A stretch of 64,000 bases of DNA from Hydrogenoanaerobacterium sp032017025. GTDB taxonomy: Bacteria > Bacillota > Clostridia > Oscillospirales > Ruminococcaceae. The position numbers and the translations under genes were made by a program. The notes under the pieces are model-generated. The model saw only the letters and a list, made by a program, of their open reading frames with translations. It was not told the origin of the DNA and did not search any database. The DNA lies in NCBI RefSeq assembly GCF_032017025.1, contig NZ_DALZQO010000006.1, positions 62,001 through 126,000 on the forward strand, written 5' to 3'. Positions 40,218-49,406 of the stretch are shown one piece after another (the first letter of the stretch is position 1; each line of letters begins with the position of its first letter).

Positions 40218-43049
40218 TTGCCAATTAACGATAAACTTATTATAAAAGGGGCACGTGAAAACAACCTCAAGAATATAGACTTAGAGATTCCGCGTGACAA
40301 GCTTGTAGTCTTTACAGGGCTTTCGGGTTCTGGAAAAAGCTCGCTGGCTTTTGATACTATCTACGCTGACGGCCAACGCCGCTATGTTGAGAGCCTGTCG
40401 AGTTATGCTCGCCAGTTCCTAGGGCAGATGGAAAAGCCGGATGTGGATTCTATCGAAGGATTGTCTCCTGCAATTTCGATAGATCAAAAGACCACCTCAA
40501 AAAACCCGCGTTCCACCGTAGGTACGGTTACCGAAATTTACGATTACCTGCGTTTGTTGTATGCACGCATTGGAGTTCCGCACTGTCCTATCTGTGGCAG
40601 ACCTATTCAGCAGCAAACGGTCGATCAAATGGTCGATCAAATTCTCTCCCTGCCCGAGAGCACTAAAATACAGATTCTTGCACCGGTTGTGCGCGGGCGC
40701 AAAGGCGAGCACGTCAAAGAATTTGAAGCTGCGAAACGCTCCGGATACGCAAGGGTACGCGTGGATGGAAATATCTACGACCTCACCGAAGAAATAAAAC
40801 TAGAGAAGAACAAAAAGCATTCCATTGAAATTGTAGTGGACAGGCTTGTTGTTAGGTCTGATATTAAATCGCGTCTTTCCGATTCGCTGGAAACAGCGGT
40901 AGGGCTTTCGGGCGGGCTTGCGATTGTTGATGTAATTGACGGCGACGAGATTATGTTTTCGCAGAACTACGCCTGCCCAGAGCACAATATAAGCATTGAA
41001 GAACTTGCACCGCGCATGTTTTCGTTTAACAATCCGCAGGGTGCCTGTGAAAAATGCACCGGCCTCGGTACGTTTATGAAGGTCGACCCCGACCTCGTGG
41101 TGCCAAACAAAAAGTTATCTGTTCGAGAAGGCGCGATCAAAGCAAGCGGCTGGTACTATGCCGAGGGTGGTATGGCACAAAGCTATTATGAGGGCCTTGC
41201 CAAACATTACGGCTTCTCGCTTGATATTCCTTTCAAAGACCTACCACAGCACTGTAAAGACTTATTGCTTTACGGTACAAATGGAGAAAAATTCACGATT
41301 TACCGTGACGCAGGCTCGATGCAAGGAGAGTATACTACCGATTTTGAAGGTGTTATCAACAATCTTGAGCGCCGTTTTCGTGTTACCAGCAGCGAATGGA
41401 TGAAGGCGGAACTCACTGTTTACATGGGCTCTGAGTGTTGCCCCGACTGCCACGGTGACCGTTTAAAGGACGTTTACCTTTCCGTATTGATTGGTGGGAC
41501 GAATATCAGCGACTTTTGTAAAATGTCGGTGGCGAAAGCACTTGATTTTCTAAACACGCTTCAACTAACTGACCGCGAGCAGATGATCGCGTCTCAAATT
41601 ATCAAAGAAATTCGAGAGCGTCTCGGCTTTTTGCAAAGTGTGGGGTTGGAATACTTAACGTTATCACGTTCCGCCGGCACTCTATCGGGCGGCGAAAGCC
41701 AGCGCATTCGTCTCGCCACGCAAATCGGTTCTTCACTAATGGGGGTGTTGTACATTTTGGACGAACCCAGCATTGGTCTGCACCAGAAGGACAACGATAA
41801 ACTGATTGCAACGCTCAAACGCCTGAGGGATCTCGGAAATACTCTGATTGTCGTCGAGCATGATGAGGATACGATGCGCAACTCGGATTATATTGTTGAT
41901 ATTGGCCCGGGTGCTGGGGTACATGGCGGTGAGGTTGTTTGTGCAGGTACTCTGAAAGATGTTGAAGCGTGTCCGGCATCGCTGACGGGACAGTATTTAA
42001 GCGGACGTAAGAAAATTCCTGTGCCCGAGGTACGTCGCAAAGGCAACGGAAGCTGGATTGAAATTATTGGTGCAACCGAAAACAACCTTAAAAGGGTTGA
42101 TGTAAAAATCCCACTGGGTGCCTTTACAGTGGTAACAGGTGTTTCCGGTTCGGGAAAAAGCTCTTTGGTCAATGAAATACTCTACAAAAAGCTGGCTGCC
42201 ACGCTGAACGGTTCACGTATCCGTGCGGGCAAACATGATGATCTTCTGGGGCTCGAAAACCTCGACAAGGTTATCGACATCAATCAGTCGCCCATTGGAA
42301 GAACACCGCGCTCTAATCCCGCAACCTATACCGGCGTGTTTACTGATATCCGCGATTTGTTTGCATCTACCAATGCGGCAAAAATGCGCGGCTATAATTC
42401 GGGGCGTTTCTCTTTTAATGTAAAAGGCGGCCGGTGCGAGGCATGTGAAGGCGATGGAATCATCCAAATTGAAATGCACTTTTTGCCTGATGTTTTTGTA
42501 CCCTGTGAGGTCTGTAAGGGTAAACGTTACAACCGTGAGACGCTAGAGGTCAAATATAAGGATAAATCCATTTACGATGTTTTAGAGATGACGGTGGAAG
42601 AGGGCTTGCTGTTCTTTGATAATCTGCCAAAGATTAAGCGCAAACTGCAAACTCTTTATGATGTTGGTCTCGGCTACATCAAAATCGGTCAGCCGGCTAC
42701 AACGCTTTCAGGCGGTGAGGCGCAGAGGATAAAACTGGCAACAGAGCTATCCAAACGCCCTACAGGCAAAACGATTTATATTCTTGATGAGCCTACAACC
42801 GGTTTGCACACTGCAGATGTTCACAAGCTGATAGAAGTGTTGCAAAAGCTGGTCGATACTGGAAACTCAATTGTATTAATTGAACATAATCTGGACATGA
42901 TAAAAACGGCAGATTATCTTATTGACCTCGGCCCCGATGGCGGAGATAAGGGCGGCGAAGTTATTTTTACCGGTACCCCGGAGGAGATTATAAAATGCGA
43001 AAAATCTTATACCGGTAAATATTTGAAAAAACTATTGCAAAACAAATAA
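40218..43049 (+). CDS. uvrA: Excinuclease ABC subunit A
   Basis: UvrA is the damage-recognition ATPase of nucleotide excision repair. The 943-aa protein has two ABC domains (Walker A GLSGSGKS at residues 34-41 and GVSGSGKS near 642; signatures LSGGESQRI and LSGGEAQRI) and the zinc fingers CPEHN...CEKC and CEACEGDG...CEVCKG. I chose TTG at 40218 because GGAGGA lies at 40205-40210; the frame is open back to GTG 40161. It probably shares the uvrB transcript and SOS control. Confidence 0.97.
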   Translation: MPINDKLIIKGARENNLKNIDLEIPRDKLVVFTGLSGSGKSSLAFDTIYADGQRRYVESLSSYARQFLGQMEKPDVDSIEGLSPAISIDQKTTSKNPRSTVGTVTEIYDYLRLLYARIGVPHCPICGRPIQQQTVDQMVDQILSLPESTKIQILAPVVRGRKGEHVKEFEAAKRSGYARVRVDGNIYDLTEEIKLEKNKKHSIEIVVDRLVVRSDIKSRLSDSLETAVGLSGGLAIVDVIDGDEIMFSQNYACPEHNISIEELAPRMFSFNNPQGACEKCTGLGTFMKVDPDLVVPNKKLSVREGAIKASGWYYAEGGMAQSYYEGLAKHYGFSLDIPFKDLPQHCKDLLLYGTNGEKFTIYRDAGSMQGEYTTDFEGVINNLERRFRVTSSEWMKAELTVYMGSECCPDCHGDRLKDVYLSVLIGGTNISDFCKMSVAKALDFLNTLQLTDREQMIASQIIKEIRERLGFLQSVGLEYLTLSRSAGTLSGGESQRIRLATQIGSSLMGVLYILDEPSIGLHQKDNDKLIATLKRLRDLGNTLIVVEHDEDTMRNSDYIVDIGPGAGVHGGEVVCAGTLKDVEACPASLTGQYLSGRKKIPVPEVRRKGNGSWIEIIGATENNLKRVDVKIPLGAFTVVTGVSGSGKSSLVNEILYKKLAATLNGSRIRAGKHDDLLGLENLDKVIDINQSPIGRTPRSNPATYTGVFTDIRDLFASTNAAKMRGYNSGRFSFNVKGGRCEACEGDGIIQIEMHFLPDVFVPCEVCKGKRYNRETLEVKYKDKSIYDVLEMTVEEGLLFFDNLPKIKRKLQTLYDVGLGYIKIGQPATTLSGGEAQRIKLATELSKRPTGKTIYILDEPTTGLHTADVHKLIEVLQKLVDTGNSIVLIEHNLDMIKTADYLIDLGPDGGDKGGEVIFTGTPEEIIKCEKSYTGKYLKKLLQNK

Positions 43050-43105
43050 ATTTTAGTATTATTATAAGTAAGATAAAAAAAGTAAGAACTGTTCTCAATT
43101 TTATA

Positions 43106-43135
43106 TTTACAAATATTACACCTATGTGGTATAAT
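43106..43135 (+). promoter_or_regulatory. Predicted sigma-A promoter for rubredoxin
   Basis: TTTACA at 43106-43111 and a perfect TATAAT at 43130-43135 are separated by 18 bp, 41 bases before the rubredoxin ATG. Confidence 0.75.
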
Positions 43136-43176
43136 ATTGACATATTATTATTAAATTTAACAGGAGGTACATCTCA

Positions 43177-43335
43177 ATGGAAAAATATGTTTGCTCAATT
43201 TGCGGTCACATCTATGATGAAGCGGAAGGCGATCCGGATAATGGCGTTGCTCCAGGTACAAAATGGGAAGATGTTCCCGACAGCTGGGTATGCCCACTTT
43301 GCGGCGTTGGCAAAGACATGTTTGAAAAAGCTTAA
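43177..43335 (+). CDS. Rubredoxin
   Basis: Rubredoxin is a 52-aa one-iron electron carrier. Its four iron ligands are C6 and C9 (YVCSICGHIYD) and C39 and C42 (WVCPLCGVGKDMF). AGGAGG at 43162-43167 precedes the ATG. The gene is followed by a terminator and then by a flavodiiron protein, its usual electron acceptor for reducing O2 or NO. Confidence 0.97.
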   Translation: MEKYVCSICGHIYDEAEGDPDNGVAPGTKWEDVPDSWVCPLCGVGKDMFEKA

Positions 43336-43341
43336 GTTTTT

Positions 43342-43373
43342 TATTGAGGGGCAAAATGCCCCTCAATATTTTT
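43342..43373 (+). terminator. Intrinsic terminator after rubredoxin
   Basis: An 11-bp stem (43342-43352 with 43358-43368; core TTGAGGGGC) with a 5-base loop is followed by five Ts. It may be leaky, since no clear promoter is seen before the flavodiiron gene. Confidence 0.85.
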
Positions 43374-43395
43374 GCGCAGTACATCAGACGCCGAG

Positions 43396-43438
43396 AAATT
43401 GTGTCAGGCGAAGCAGCAAGCTTCGCCTAGCGCAATTT
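43396..43438. repeat. Palindromic repeat element, copy 2
   Basis: A 19-bp arm (43396-43414) pairs with 43420-43438 at 18 of 19 positions around the loop AGCAA. The left end AAATTGTGTCAGGC matches the left end of the palindrome at 4501-4514 in 13 of 14 bases. This copy is much shorter than the 91-base one. It has no T tract, so it is unlikely to be a terminator. Confidence 0.6.
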
Positions 43439-43481
43439 GTCAGCGCCTAAACGAAGTTTAACAGTACGGAGGTAATCCTAT

Positions 43482-44684
43482 ATGTCATCCAGAAAAATTA
43501 CCGATAGCATCTATTCTGTTGGTATTCTTAACCCAATTATGAGAATTTTTGATGTCGTCATGACCACCGATTACGGCACCACCTATAACTCTTATATAGT
43601 GAAAGGCAGCGAAAAAACAGCGCTAATCGATACCTGCCACCTTACCTACTGGAAGCAGTACCTGGAAAATATTGAGGAGGTTTGCGATCCTGCATCGATA
43701 GATTACATTATTCTCAACCATTGCGAGCCGGATCATTCGGGTGTTCTTGCAAAGCTTGCAAAACATTGCCCCAATGCGGAGATTGTGGCGTCGCAGGCGG
43801 GTTCTATCTATCTGAAAAAAATTACAAATCTACCAGATTTTAAAGCGCGTGTTGCAAAAGACGGCGACATGATTGACCTTGGCGACAAAAAACTTAAATT
43901 TATTTCCGCACCATTTCTACATTGGCCCGATTCTATGTTTACTTGGTGTGAAGAGGAAAAAACTCTGTTTTCCTGCGATTTCCTCGGCTGCCATTACTGT
44001 GAGCCGCATGATTTTGACTATAACATTGCATATCCTGAGAAGTATGAGGATGCTTTTCAGTATTATTATACCGGAATCTTTGGTCCTTTCCCAACCTATG
44101 TACAGAATGGCTTAAATAAGATTAGAGATCTCGATATTGAGTATGTTTGCAACAGCCATGGCCCTATCCTTACCAAAGGTGGCCGCTTGGAATACACCAG
44201 AAAAATGTACAACGAATGGAGCCAGCCGCATAAAAATGCAGTGAAAACTGTGCCGATTTTCTATTGTTCTGCATACGGTAATACCGGGCTAGTCGCAAAG
44301 GCAATCAAGGCGGGCATCGACGAGGTTATTCCGGATGCAAACGTTACTGTTTACGATATCAATAACCATAACATGTCCGATTTGCAGGCTGCACTAAACG
44401 CTTCGGACGCCTTTGCAATCGGTACACCCACCATCAATGCCGATGCAGTTGCCCCTGTGTGGAATTTGCTCAGCCATGTTGATGCAATTAACAACAAAAA
44501 GAAACCTGCTCTTGCGTTTGGTTCTTATGGATGGAGCGGAGAAGGTGTCCCCAATATTATTGCAAGAATGCAAGGGTTAAAGCTGAATGTATTTGGAGAC
44601 GGATTCAGATTTCAGTTTGTACCTTCTGAAGCAGATCTTGAAAAAGCAACCGAGCTTGGCCGCGAGTTTGCAAAAACACTTTAA
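43482..44684 (+). CDS. Flavodiiron protein (A-type, FprA)
   Basis: Flavodiiron proteins reduce O2 to water or NO to N2O and protect anaerobes. The 400-aa protein has a metallo-beta-lactamase-like diiron domain (HCEPDHSG with H80, E82 and D84; later HWPD and CNSHGPI) and a C-terminal flavodoxin domain (from about residue 255, IFYCSAYGNTGLVAKAI). GGAGG precedes the ATG. Rubredoxin upstream is the likely electron donor. Confidence 0.97.
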   Translation: MSSRKITDSIYSVGILNPIMRIFDVVMTTDYGTTYNSYIVKGSEKTALIDTCHLTYWKQYLENIEEVCDPASIDYIILNHCEPDHSGVLAKLAKHCPNAEIVASQAGSIYLKKITNLPDFKARVAKDGDMIDLGDKKLKFISAPFLHWPDSMFTWCEEEKTLFSCDFLGCHYCEPHDFDYNIAYPEKYEDAFQYYYTGIFGPFPTYVQNGLNKIRDLDIEYVCNSHGPILTKGGRLEYTRKMYNEWSQPHKNAVKTVPIFYCSAYGNTGLVAKAIKAGIDEVIPDANVTVYDINNHNMSDLQAALNASDAFAIGTPTINADAVAPVWNLLSHVDAINNKKKPALAFGSYGWSGEGVPNIIARMQGLKLNVFGDGFRFQFVPSEADLEKATELGREFAKTL

Positions 44685-44690
44685 TAGCCA

Positions 44691-44729
44691 AAGGCTTATC
44701 GTAGATTCATTTCTGCGATAAGCCTTTTT
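44691..44729 (+). terminator. Intrinsic terminator after the flavodiiron gene
   Basis: A 15-bp stem (44691-44705 with 44712-44726) with a 6-base loop is followed by Ts to 44729. Confidence 0.92.
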
Positions 44730-44742
44730 AATTGACAAGTTC

Positions 44743-44771
44743 TTGAACAATTGTGCAAAAAATGCTATAAT
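44743..44771 (+). promoter_or_regulatory. Predicted sigma-A promoter for miaB
   Basis: TTGAAC at 44743-44748 and a perfect TATAAT at 44766-44771 are separated by 17 bp, 34 bases before the TTG start of miaB. A TTGACA at 44732 is badly spaced. Confidence 0.7.
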
Positions 44772-44804
44772 TTATTGATACATCTTTTCATTGGAGGATA
44801 TATT

Positions 44805-46229
44805 TTGTCAAGTCAGAAACACGTTGAGATGACAGCAGAGGAATTACACTGTCAATATGAATATATGGCAAAGGTAAAAGAAATTTTACAGCACCGTTAT
44901 GTGCACCCGCCTCTGGCGCATGTGCACTCTTTTGGCTGCCAGGCTAACGTCAGCGATGGTGAGCGCATTAAGGGCATGCTTGCCGAAATGGGGTATGGCT
45001 TTACCGATTCCACCGACTCCGCCGATTTCATCCTTTACAACACCTGTGCTATTCGCAAAGGTGCAGAGGATAGAGTGTTTGGCAATGTTGGCGAACTGCA
45101 GCACAACAAACGCAGCCGTAAGGATATGATTATTGGGTTGTGCGGTTGTATGATGCAGCAGGAACAAGTGGCGGCAAAAATTAAAAAAAGCTATCCTCAT
45201 GTCGATATTGTATTTGGCACCCATGCAATGCATAAATTTCCGCAAATTCTTTTTCAGGCACTCACGCAAAAGCAGCGTGTGTTCCAGATAGACGACAGCG
45301 AGAATGTCATTGCAGAGGGGCTGCCCATACGCCGTGATGGTAGCTACAAGGCATGGATTCAGATTATGTATGGCTGCGACAACTTTTGCACCTACTGCAT
45401 TGTGCCGTATGTACGTGGCAGAGAGCACAGCCGCCGCCCCGAAAAGATTGTTGCAGAAGCGCGGGAGTTAGTTGCACAAGGCTACAAAGAAATTACTCTG
45501 CTGGGTCAAAATGTGAATTCCTATGGCAAGGGTTTGGATGGCGATGTATCTTTTTCAAAGCTTTTGCGCATGATAAACGAGATAGAGGGAGATTTTCGTG
45601 TTCGGTTTATGACGAGCCATCCTAAGGATTGCACGCATGAACTACTCGATACGATTTCGCAGTGTGACAAGGTATGCAGGCATATTCATTTGCCGGTACA
45701 AAGTGGCAGCGATCGCATCCTAAAGCTGATGAACCGCCACTATACCCGCGATCAGTATCTCGACCTAGTACGCTATGCACGTGCGAAGATGCCAGATGTG
45801 ACCTTTACCAGTGATATTATTGTAGGCTTTCCATCTGAAACACACGATGACCTGCTGCAAACAATTAAACTGATCAAAGAGGTGGAATATGACGCACTGT
45901 TTACTTTCATCTATTCGAAGCGAGAGGGAACAAAAGCAGCAGGGATGGACGACCCAGTGCCTGAAAAAGAAAAGTCCCTTTGGTTTCGCGAACTGCAAGC
46001 AGCACAAACTGAAGTCGGCAGCCGCCACAATGCGGCGCTTGTGGGCAAAACCCTGCGGGTGCTCGCCGACGGGCATGCGAAATCTGGCGAAGGGTACCTC
46101 ACAGGGCGTACCGACAGCAACGCGGTGGTCGATTTTAAAGCAGATGATGGGCATATTGGCAAATTTGTGAAGGTGCATATTACAAAAGCACTCAGTTGGG
46201 CTGTGCTTGGCGAAATTGTAGATGAATAA
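44805..46229 (+). CDS. miaB: tRNA-2-methylthio-N6-dimethylallyladenosine synthase
   Basis: MiaB is a radical-SAM enzyme that adds the methylthio group to i6A37 of tRNAs; miaA, which makes i6A37, is at 51383. The 474-aa protein has the N-terminal cluster cysteines (HSFGCQANVSDGER, NTCAIRKGAEDR, LCGCMMQQ), the radical-SAM CDNFCTYCIVPYVRG near residue 190 and a C-terminal TRAM domain (LVGKTLRVLADG). TTG at 44805 is chosen because GGAGG lies at 44793-44797. Confidence 0.97.
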   Translation: MSSQKHVEMTAEELHCQYEYMAKVKEILQHRYVHPPLAHVHSFGCQANVSDGERIKGMLAEMGYGFTDSTDSADFILYNTCAIRKGAEDRVFGNVGELQHNKRSRKDMIIGLCGCMMQQEQVAAKIKKSYPHVDIVFGTHAMHKFPQILFQALTQKQRVFQIDDSENVIAEGLPIRRDGSYKAWIQIMYGCDNFCTYCIVPYVRGREHSRRPEKIVAEARELVAQGYKEITLLGQNVNSYGKGLDGDVSFSKLLRMINEIEGDFRVRFMTSHPKDCTHELLDTISQCDKVCRHIHLPVQSGSDRILKLMNRHYTRDQYLDLVRYARAKMPDVTFTSDIIVGFPSETHDDLLQTIKLIKEVEYDALFTFIYSKREGTKAAGMDDPVPEKEKSLWFRELQAAQTEVGSRHNAALVGKTLRVLADGHAKSGEGYLTGRTDSNAVVDFKADDGHIGKFVKVHITKALSWAVLGEIVDE

Positions 46230-46323
46230 AGGTCGCAAACAACCGTTCTTGCCACCGCGCGAGACAAGACCGGAATCAAATAAATAAAACTTATAAATTA
46301 CGCGCGGCAGAAAGGAAACTAAT

Positions 46324-46731
46324 ATGGATGTTATTCAATTAACAAGAGAACTCGGCAAAGCAATTCAGGAGGATGACGGCTACAAGCTGTTCACCGCTGC
46401 AAAAGACAAAGCAGACAACGATACCGAGCTCCAGGATCTCATTGGTAAATTTAATCTTAAGAGAATGGATATGAGCAATGCGGTCAGCTCACAAGACCCT
46501 GATCAGGAAAAGCTTGAGGCTCTCGATAAAGAACTCAAAGAGCTTTACGATACTGTAATGAAAAACCCAACCATGATCGAATTCAATGCGACCAAAAAAG
46601 CAGTGGACAGCATGATGAGCTTTATCAATCAAATTCTTACCGCAAGTGTTAACGGCGAAGACCCGTTTACGGTTGAGGAAGCATCTGAAGGGTGCAGCGG
46701 CAGCTGCGGTTCATGCGGCGGTTGCCACTAA
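46324..46731 (+). CDS. YlbF/YmcA (RicA-like) family protein
   Basis: YlbF/YmcA proteins are small helical proteins. In Bacillus subtilis YmcA (RicA), encoded next to miaB, joins YlbF and YaaT in an Fe-S complex that affects RNase Y. The 135-aa protein is helical over residues 1-112. It ends in a glycine-cysteine tail with C124, C128, C131 and C134 (CSGSCGSCGGCH), which could bind a metal or Fe-S cluster. The gene is between miaB and mutS, matching the Bacillus order. Confidence 0.88.
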   Translation: MDVIQLTRELGKAIQEDDGYKLFTAAKDKADNDTELQDLIGKFNLKRMDMSNAVSSQDPDQEKLEALDKELKELYDTVMKNPTMIEFNATKKAVDSMMSFINQILTASVNGEDPFTVEEASEGCSGSCGSCGGCH

Positions 46732-46769
46732 TAAAATGTTATAAGATAAAATAGCCGGGAGGAAATACA

Positions 46770-49385
46770 GTGGGAAAGCTTTCACCAATGATGGAGCAAT
46801 ATAACGACATCAAGAATAGGCACCAGGATCACATCCTGTTTTTCCGTCTGGGCGATTTTTATGAGATGTTTTTTGACGACGCTCTGCTCGCTTCAAAGGA
46901 ACTGGAGTTAACGCTTACAGGCCGGGACTGCGGGCAGGAGGAACGTGCGCCTATGTGCGGCGTTCCTTACCACAGCGCCGAAGCATACATAGCCAGGCTT
47001 ATTAAAAAAGGCTATAAGGTGGCCATCTGCGAGCAAATGGAAGACCCTGCACTGGCAAAAGGGCTGGTACAGCGCGATGTTATCCGCGTTATTACCCCGG
47101 GTACTATTGTGGAAACCAGTATGCTTGATGAAGGCACCAATAACTTTATTGCAAGCATTTTTTGCGATACCAAGGGGTTTGGCGCGTGCTTTACCGATAT
47201 TTCGACGGGAGAAATCAACGCCACCGAGTACATAGGGCGCGACGCCCAGCAAAAGCTAATGAACGAATTGGGGCGTTTTTCCCCCATTGAGGTCATTTTT
47301 AATCAAAGCTTTCTTGACTACAAGCAGGTAACAGCCTTTATTAAAAACAAATTGGGTTGCTCTGCGAATCTCACCGATGACGATGAGCAGATCATTGCCA
47401 CGGCACAGGGGATTATTCTCGGACACTTTAAACGAAAGACACTTTCCGAGCTCTCACTTGAGGACAAGCCTTATTGTGTAAATGCGGTGGCAATGCTGCT
47501 GCGTTACCTTGGAGATACCCAAAAAACAGGCTTAGAGCGTCTGCTCTCCATTGACTATTACAACGACAAACAATATATGAATTTGGATATCATTGCCCGC
47601 AGAAACTTGGAGCTTACCGAAACCATGCGTTCCGGTGAAAAAAGGGGCTCGCTTCTGTGGGTGTTGGATAAAACGAAAACAGCTATGGGTAAGCGTTTGC
47701 TGCGTACTTATCTTGAACAGCCGCTCATCAACCCCACCGCCATCAACAAACGTCTGAACGCGGTGGATGAATTGTATCAAAACAGCATTCAGCGCAGCGA
47801 GATTATTACAATGCTTGCTGGTATTTTTGATATGGAGCGCCTGATGACTAAGGTGGTATTCGGCAACTGTACCCCGCGCGATTTAAAATCGCTGGAATAT
47901 ACCGCAACCAAGCTTCCCGAGTTAAAAGAGTCTATCAGAGAATTCAAATCGGCTTATTTAACGCAGGTATATGAAGGTATTGACCTGCTCAACGATATTA
48001 ACGACCTTATTCACAGAGCCATCAAGGAAGAACCGCCCATTACAATTAAAGATGGCGAGGTAATTGAAAAAGGTTACAACGAACAGCTTGACGGGCTTCG
48101 CGACATTGTATTTAACACCAAAGAATACCTAGCTAAAATTGAAGCAGAAGAACGTGAAAAAACCGGCATCTCCAAGTTGAAAATTGGCTATAACCGTGTT
48201 TTCGGCTACTACATAGAGATTACCCGCTCCAACTCCGAGAATGTGCCCGATCGTTATATCAGAAAACAAACACTTGCCAACAGCGAGCGTTTTATTACTG
48301 AGGAGTTAAAGATTCTCGAGGAGAAAATACTGGGTGCAAATGAAAAAATTGTTCGGTTGGAGCAGCAGCTTTTCGAAGAAGTTCGTGTTACTGTTGCCTC
48401 TCAACTGCACCGCGTACAGGCTACGGCTAATGCCATTGCACGCCTTGACGTATACGCCTCGTTTGCCGAAGCTTCAATGCTGTACGGGTACAATCGCCCC
48501 GATATTACCGTTTCGGACGAACTGCACATTAAGGATGGCAGGCACCCAGTGGTGGAGGCCTTGCTTTCGGGTGCACCGTTTGTCGCAAACGATTGCTTCC
48601 TCAATGGCACTGATAACCAGATCAACATTATCACAGGCCCGAATATGGCGGGTAAATCCACCTATATGCGCCAGGTGGCACTCATTGTACTCATGGCACA
48701 AATCGGTTGCTTTGTCCCTGCATCTGCAGCAAAAATCGGCATTGTAGACGGTATCTTTACTCGCGTCGGCGCCTCGGATGACCTTGCTTCAGGGCAGTCT
48801 ACCTTTATGGTGGAAATGAACGAGGTGGCACAGATACTCAAAGGCGCCACAAACAAAAGTCTGCTCATTCTCGATGAAATCGGCAGGGGAACCTCTACCT
48901 TTGATGGCATGAGCATTGCCCGCGCTGTCATCGAGTTTATCGCAGATAAGAAAAAGGTTGGTGCAAAAACACTGTTCGCAACCCATTATCATGAGCTGAC
49001 AGAGCTGGAGGATGAGTTGGAAGCGGTGAAGAATTACAATATTGCGGTAAAAAAACGCGGCGATGACATTACATTTTTGCGCAGAATTGTGCGCGGCGGT
49101 GCAGACGACAGCTACGGTATCGAGGTATCAAAGCTGGCTGGTATTCCTGATGCGATTATTACAAGAGCACATGAAATTTTAATAGCCCTTGAAAGCGGCA
49201 ACTCTGTTTCATCAGCCGCCAAACGGCCAAAACAGAATTTGGATCAGTACGACAGCGGGCAAATTTCTCTGCTTTCGATTACCGACAGCCCTGTAATTGA
49301 AAAGCTAAAAGCAATCGATCTGAACACCTTAACGCCAATTGAGGCCTTAAACGCTTTATATCAACTGAAAAACATGTTATCCTAG
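46770..49385 (+). CDS. mutS: DNA mismatch repair protein MutS
   Basis: MutS recognises mismatches and recruits MutL. The 871-aa protein has the mismatch-contact motif GDFYEMFFDDA near residue 30, the connector and clamp domains, Walker A TGPNMAGKST near residue 625, the DEIGRGTSTFDG Walker B and ATHYHEL. The start is GTG at 46770 with GGGAGG upstream. mutL follows after 21 bases. Confidence 0.98.
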   Translation: MGKLSPMMEQYNDIKNRHQDHILFFRLGDFYEMFFDDALLASKELELTLTGRDCGQEERAPMCGVPYHSAEAYIARLIKKGYKVAICEQMEDPALAKGLVQRDVIRVITPGTIVETSMLDEGTNNFIASIFCDTKGFGACFTDISTGEINATEYIGRDAQQKLMNELGRFSPIEVIFNQSFLDYKQVTAFIKNKLGCSANLTDDDEQIIATAQGIILGHFKRKTLSELSLEDKPYCVNAVAMLLRYLGDTQKTGLERLLSIDYYNDKQYMNLDIIARRNLELTETMRSGEKRGSLLWVLDKTKTAMGKRLLRTYLEQPLINPTAINKRLNAVDELYQNSIQRSEIITMLAGIFDMERLMTKVVFGNCTPRDLKSLEYTATKLPELKESIREFKSAYLTQVYEGIDLLNDINDLIHRAIKEEPPITIKDGEVIEKGYNEQLDGLRDIVFNTKEYLAKIEAEEREKTGISKLKIGYNRVFGYYIEITRSNSENVPDRYIRKQTLANSERFITEELKILEEKILGANEKIVRLEQQLFEEVRVTVASQLHRVQATANAIARLDVYASFAEASMLYGYNRPDITVSDELHIKDGRHPVVEALLSGAPFVANDCFLNGTDNQINIITGPNMAGKSTYMRQVALIVLMAQIGCFVPASAAKIGIVDGIFTRVGASDDLASGQSTFMVEMNEVAQILKGATNKSLLILDEIGRGTSTFDGMSIARAVIEFIADKKKVGAKTLFATHYHELTELEDELEAVKNYNIAVKKRGDDITFLRRIVRGGADDSYGIEVSKLAGIPDAIITRAHEILIALESGNSVSSAAKRPKQNLDQYDSGQISLLSITDSPVIEKLKAIDLNTLTPIEALNALYQLKNMLS

Positions 49386-49406
49386 TAACGAAGGAGGTGC
49401 GGGACA

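Noticed and set aside
44732..44771. TTGACA at 44732 as the miaB -35 box
   Set aside because: It is 28 bp from the TATAAT; TTGAAC at 44743 gives the correct 17-bp spacing.
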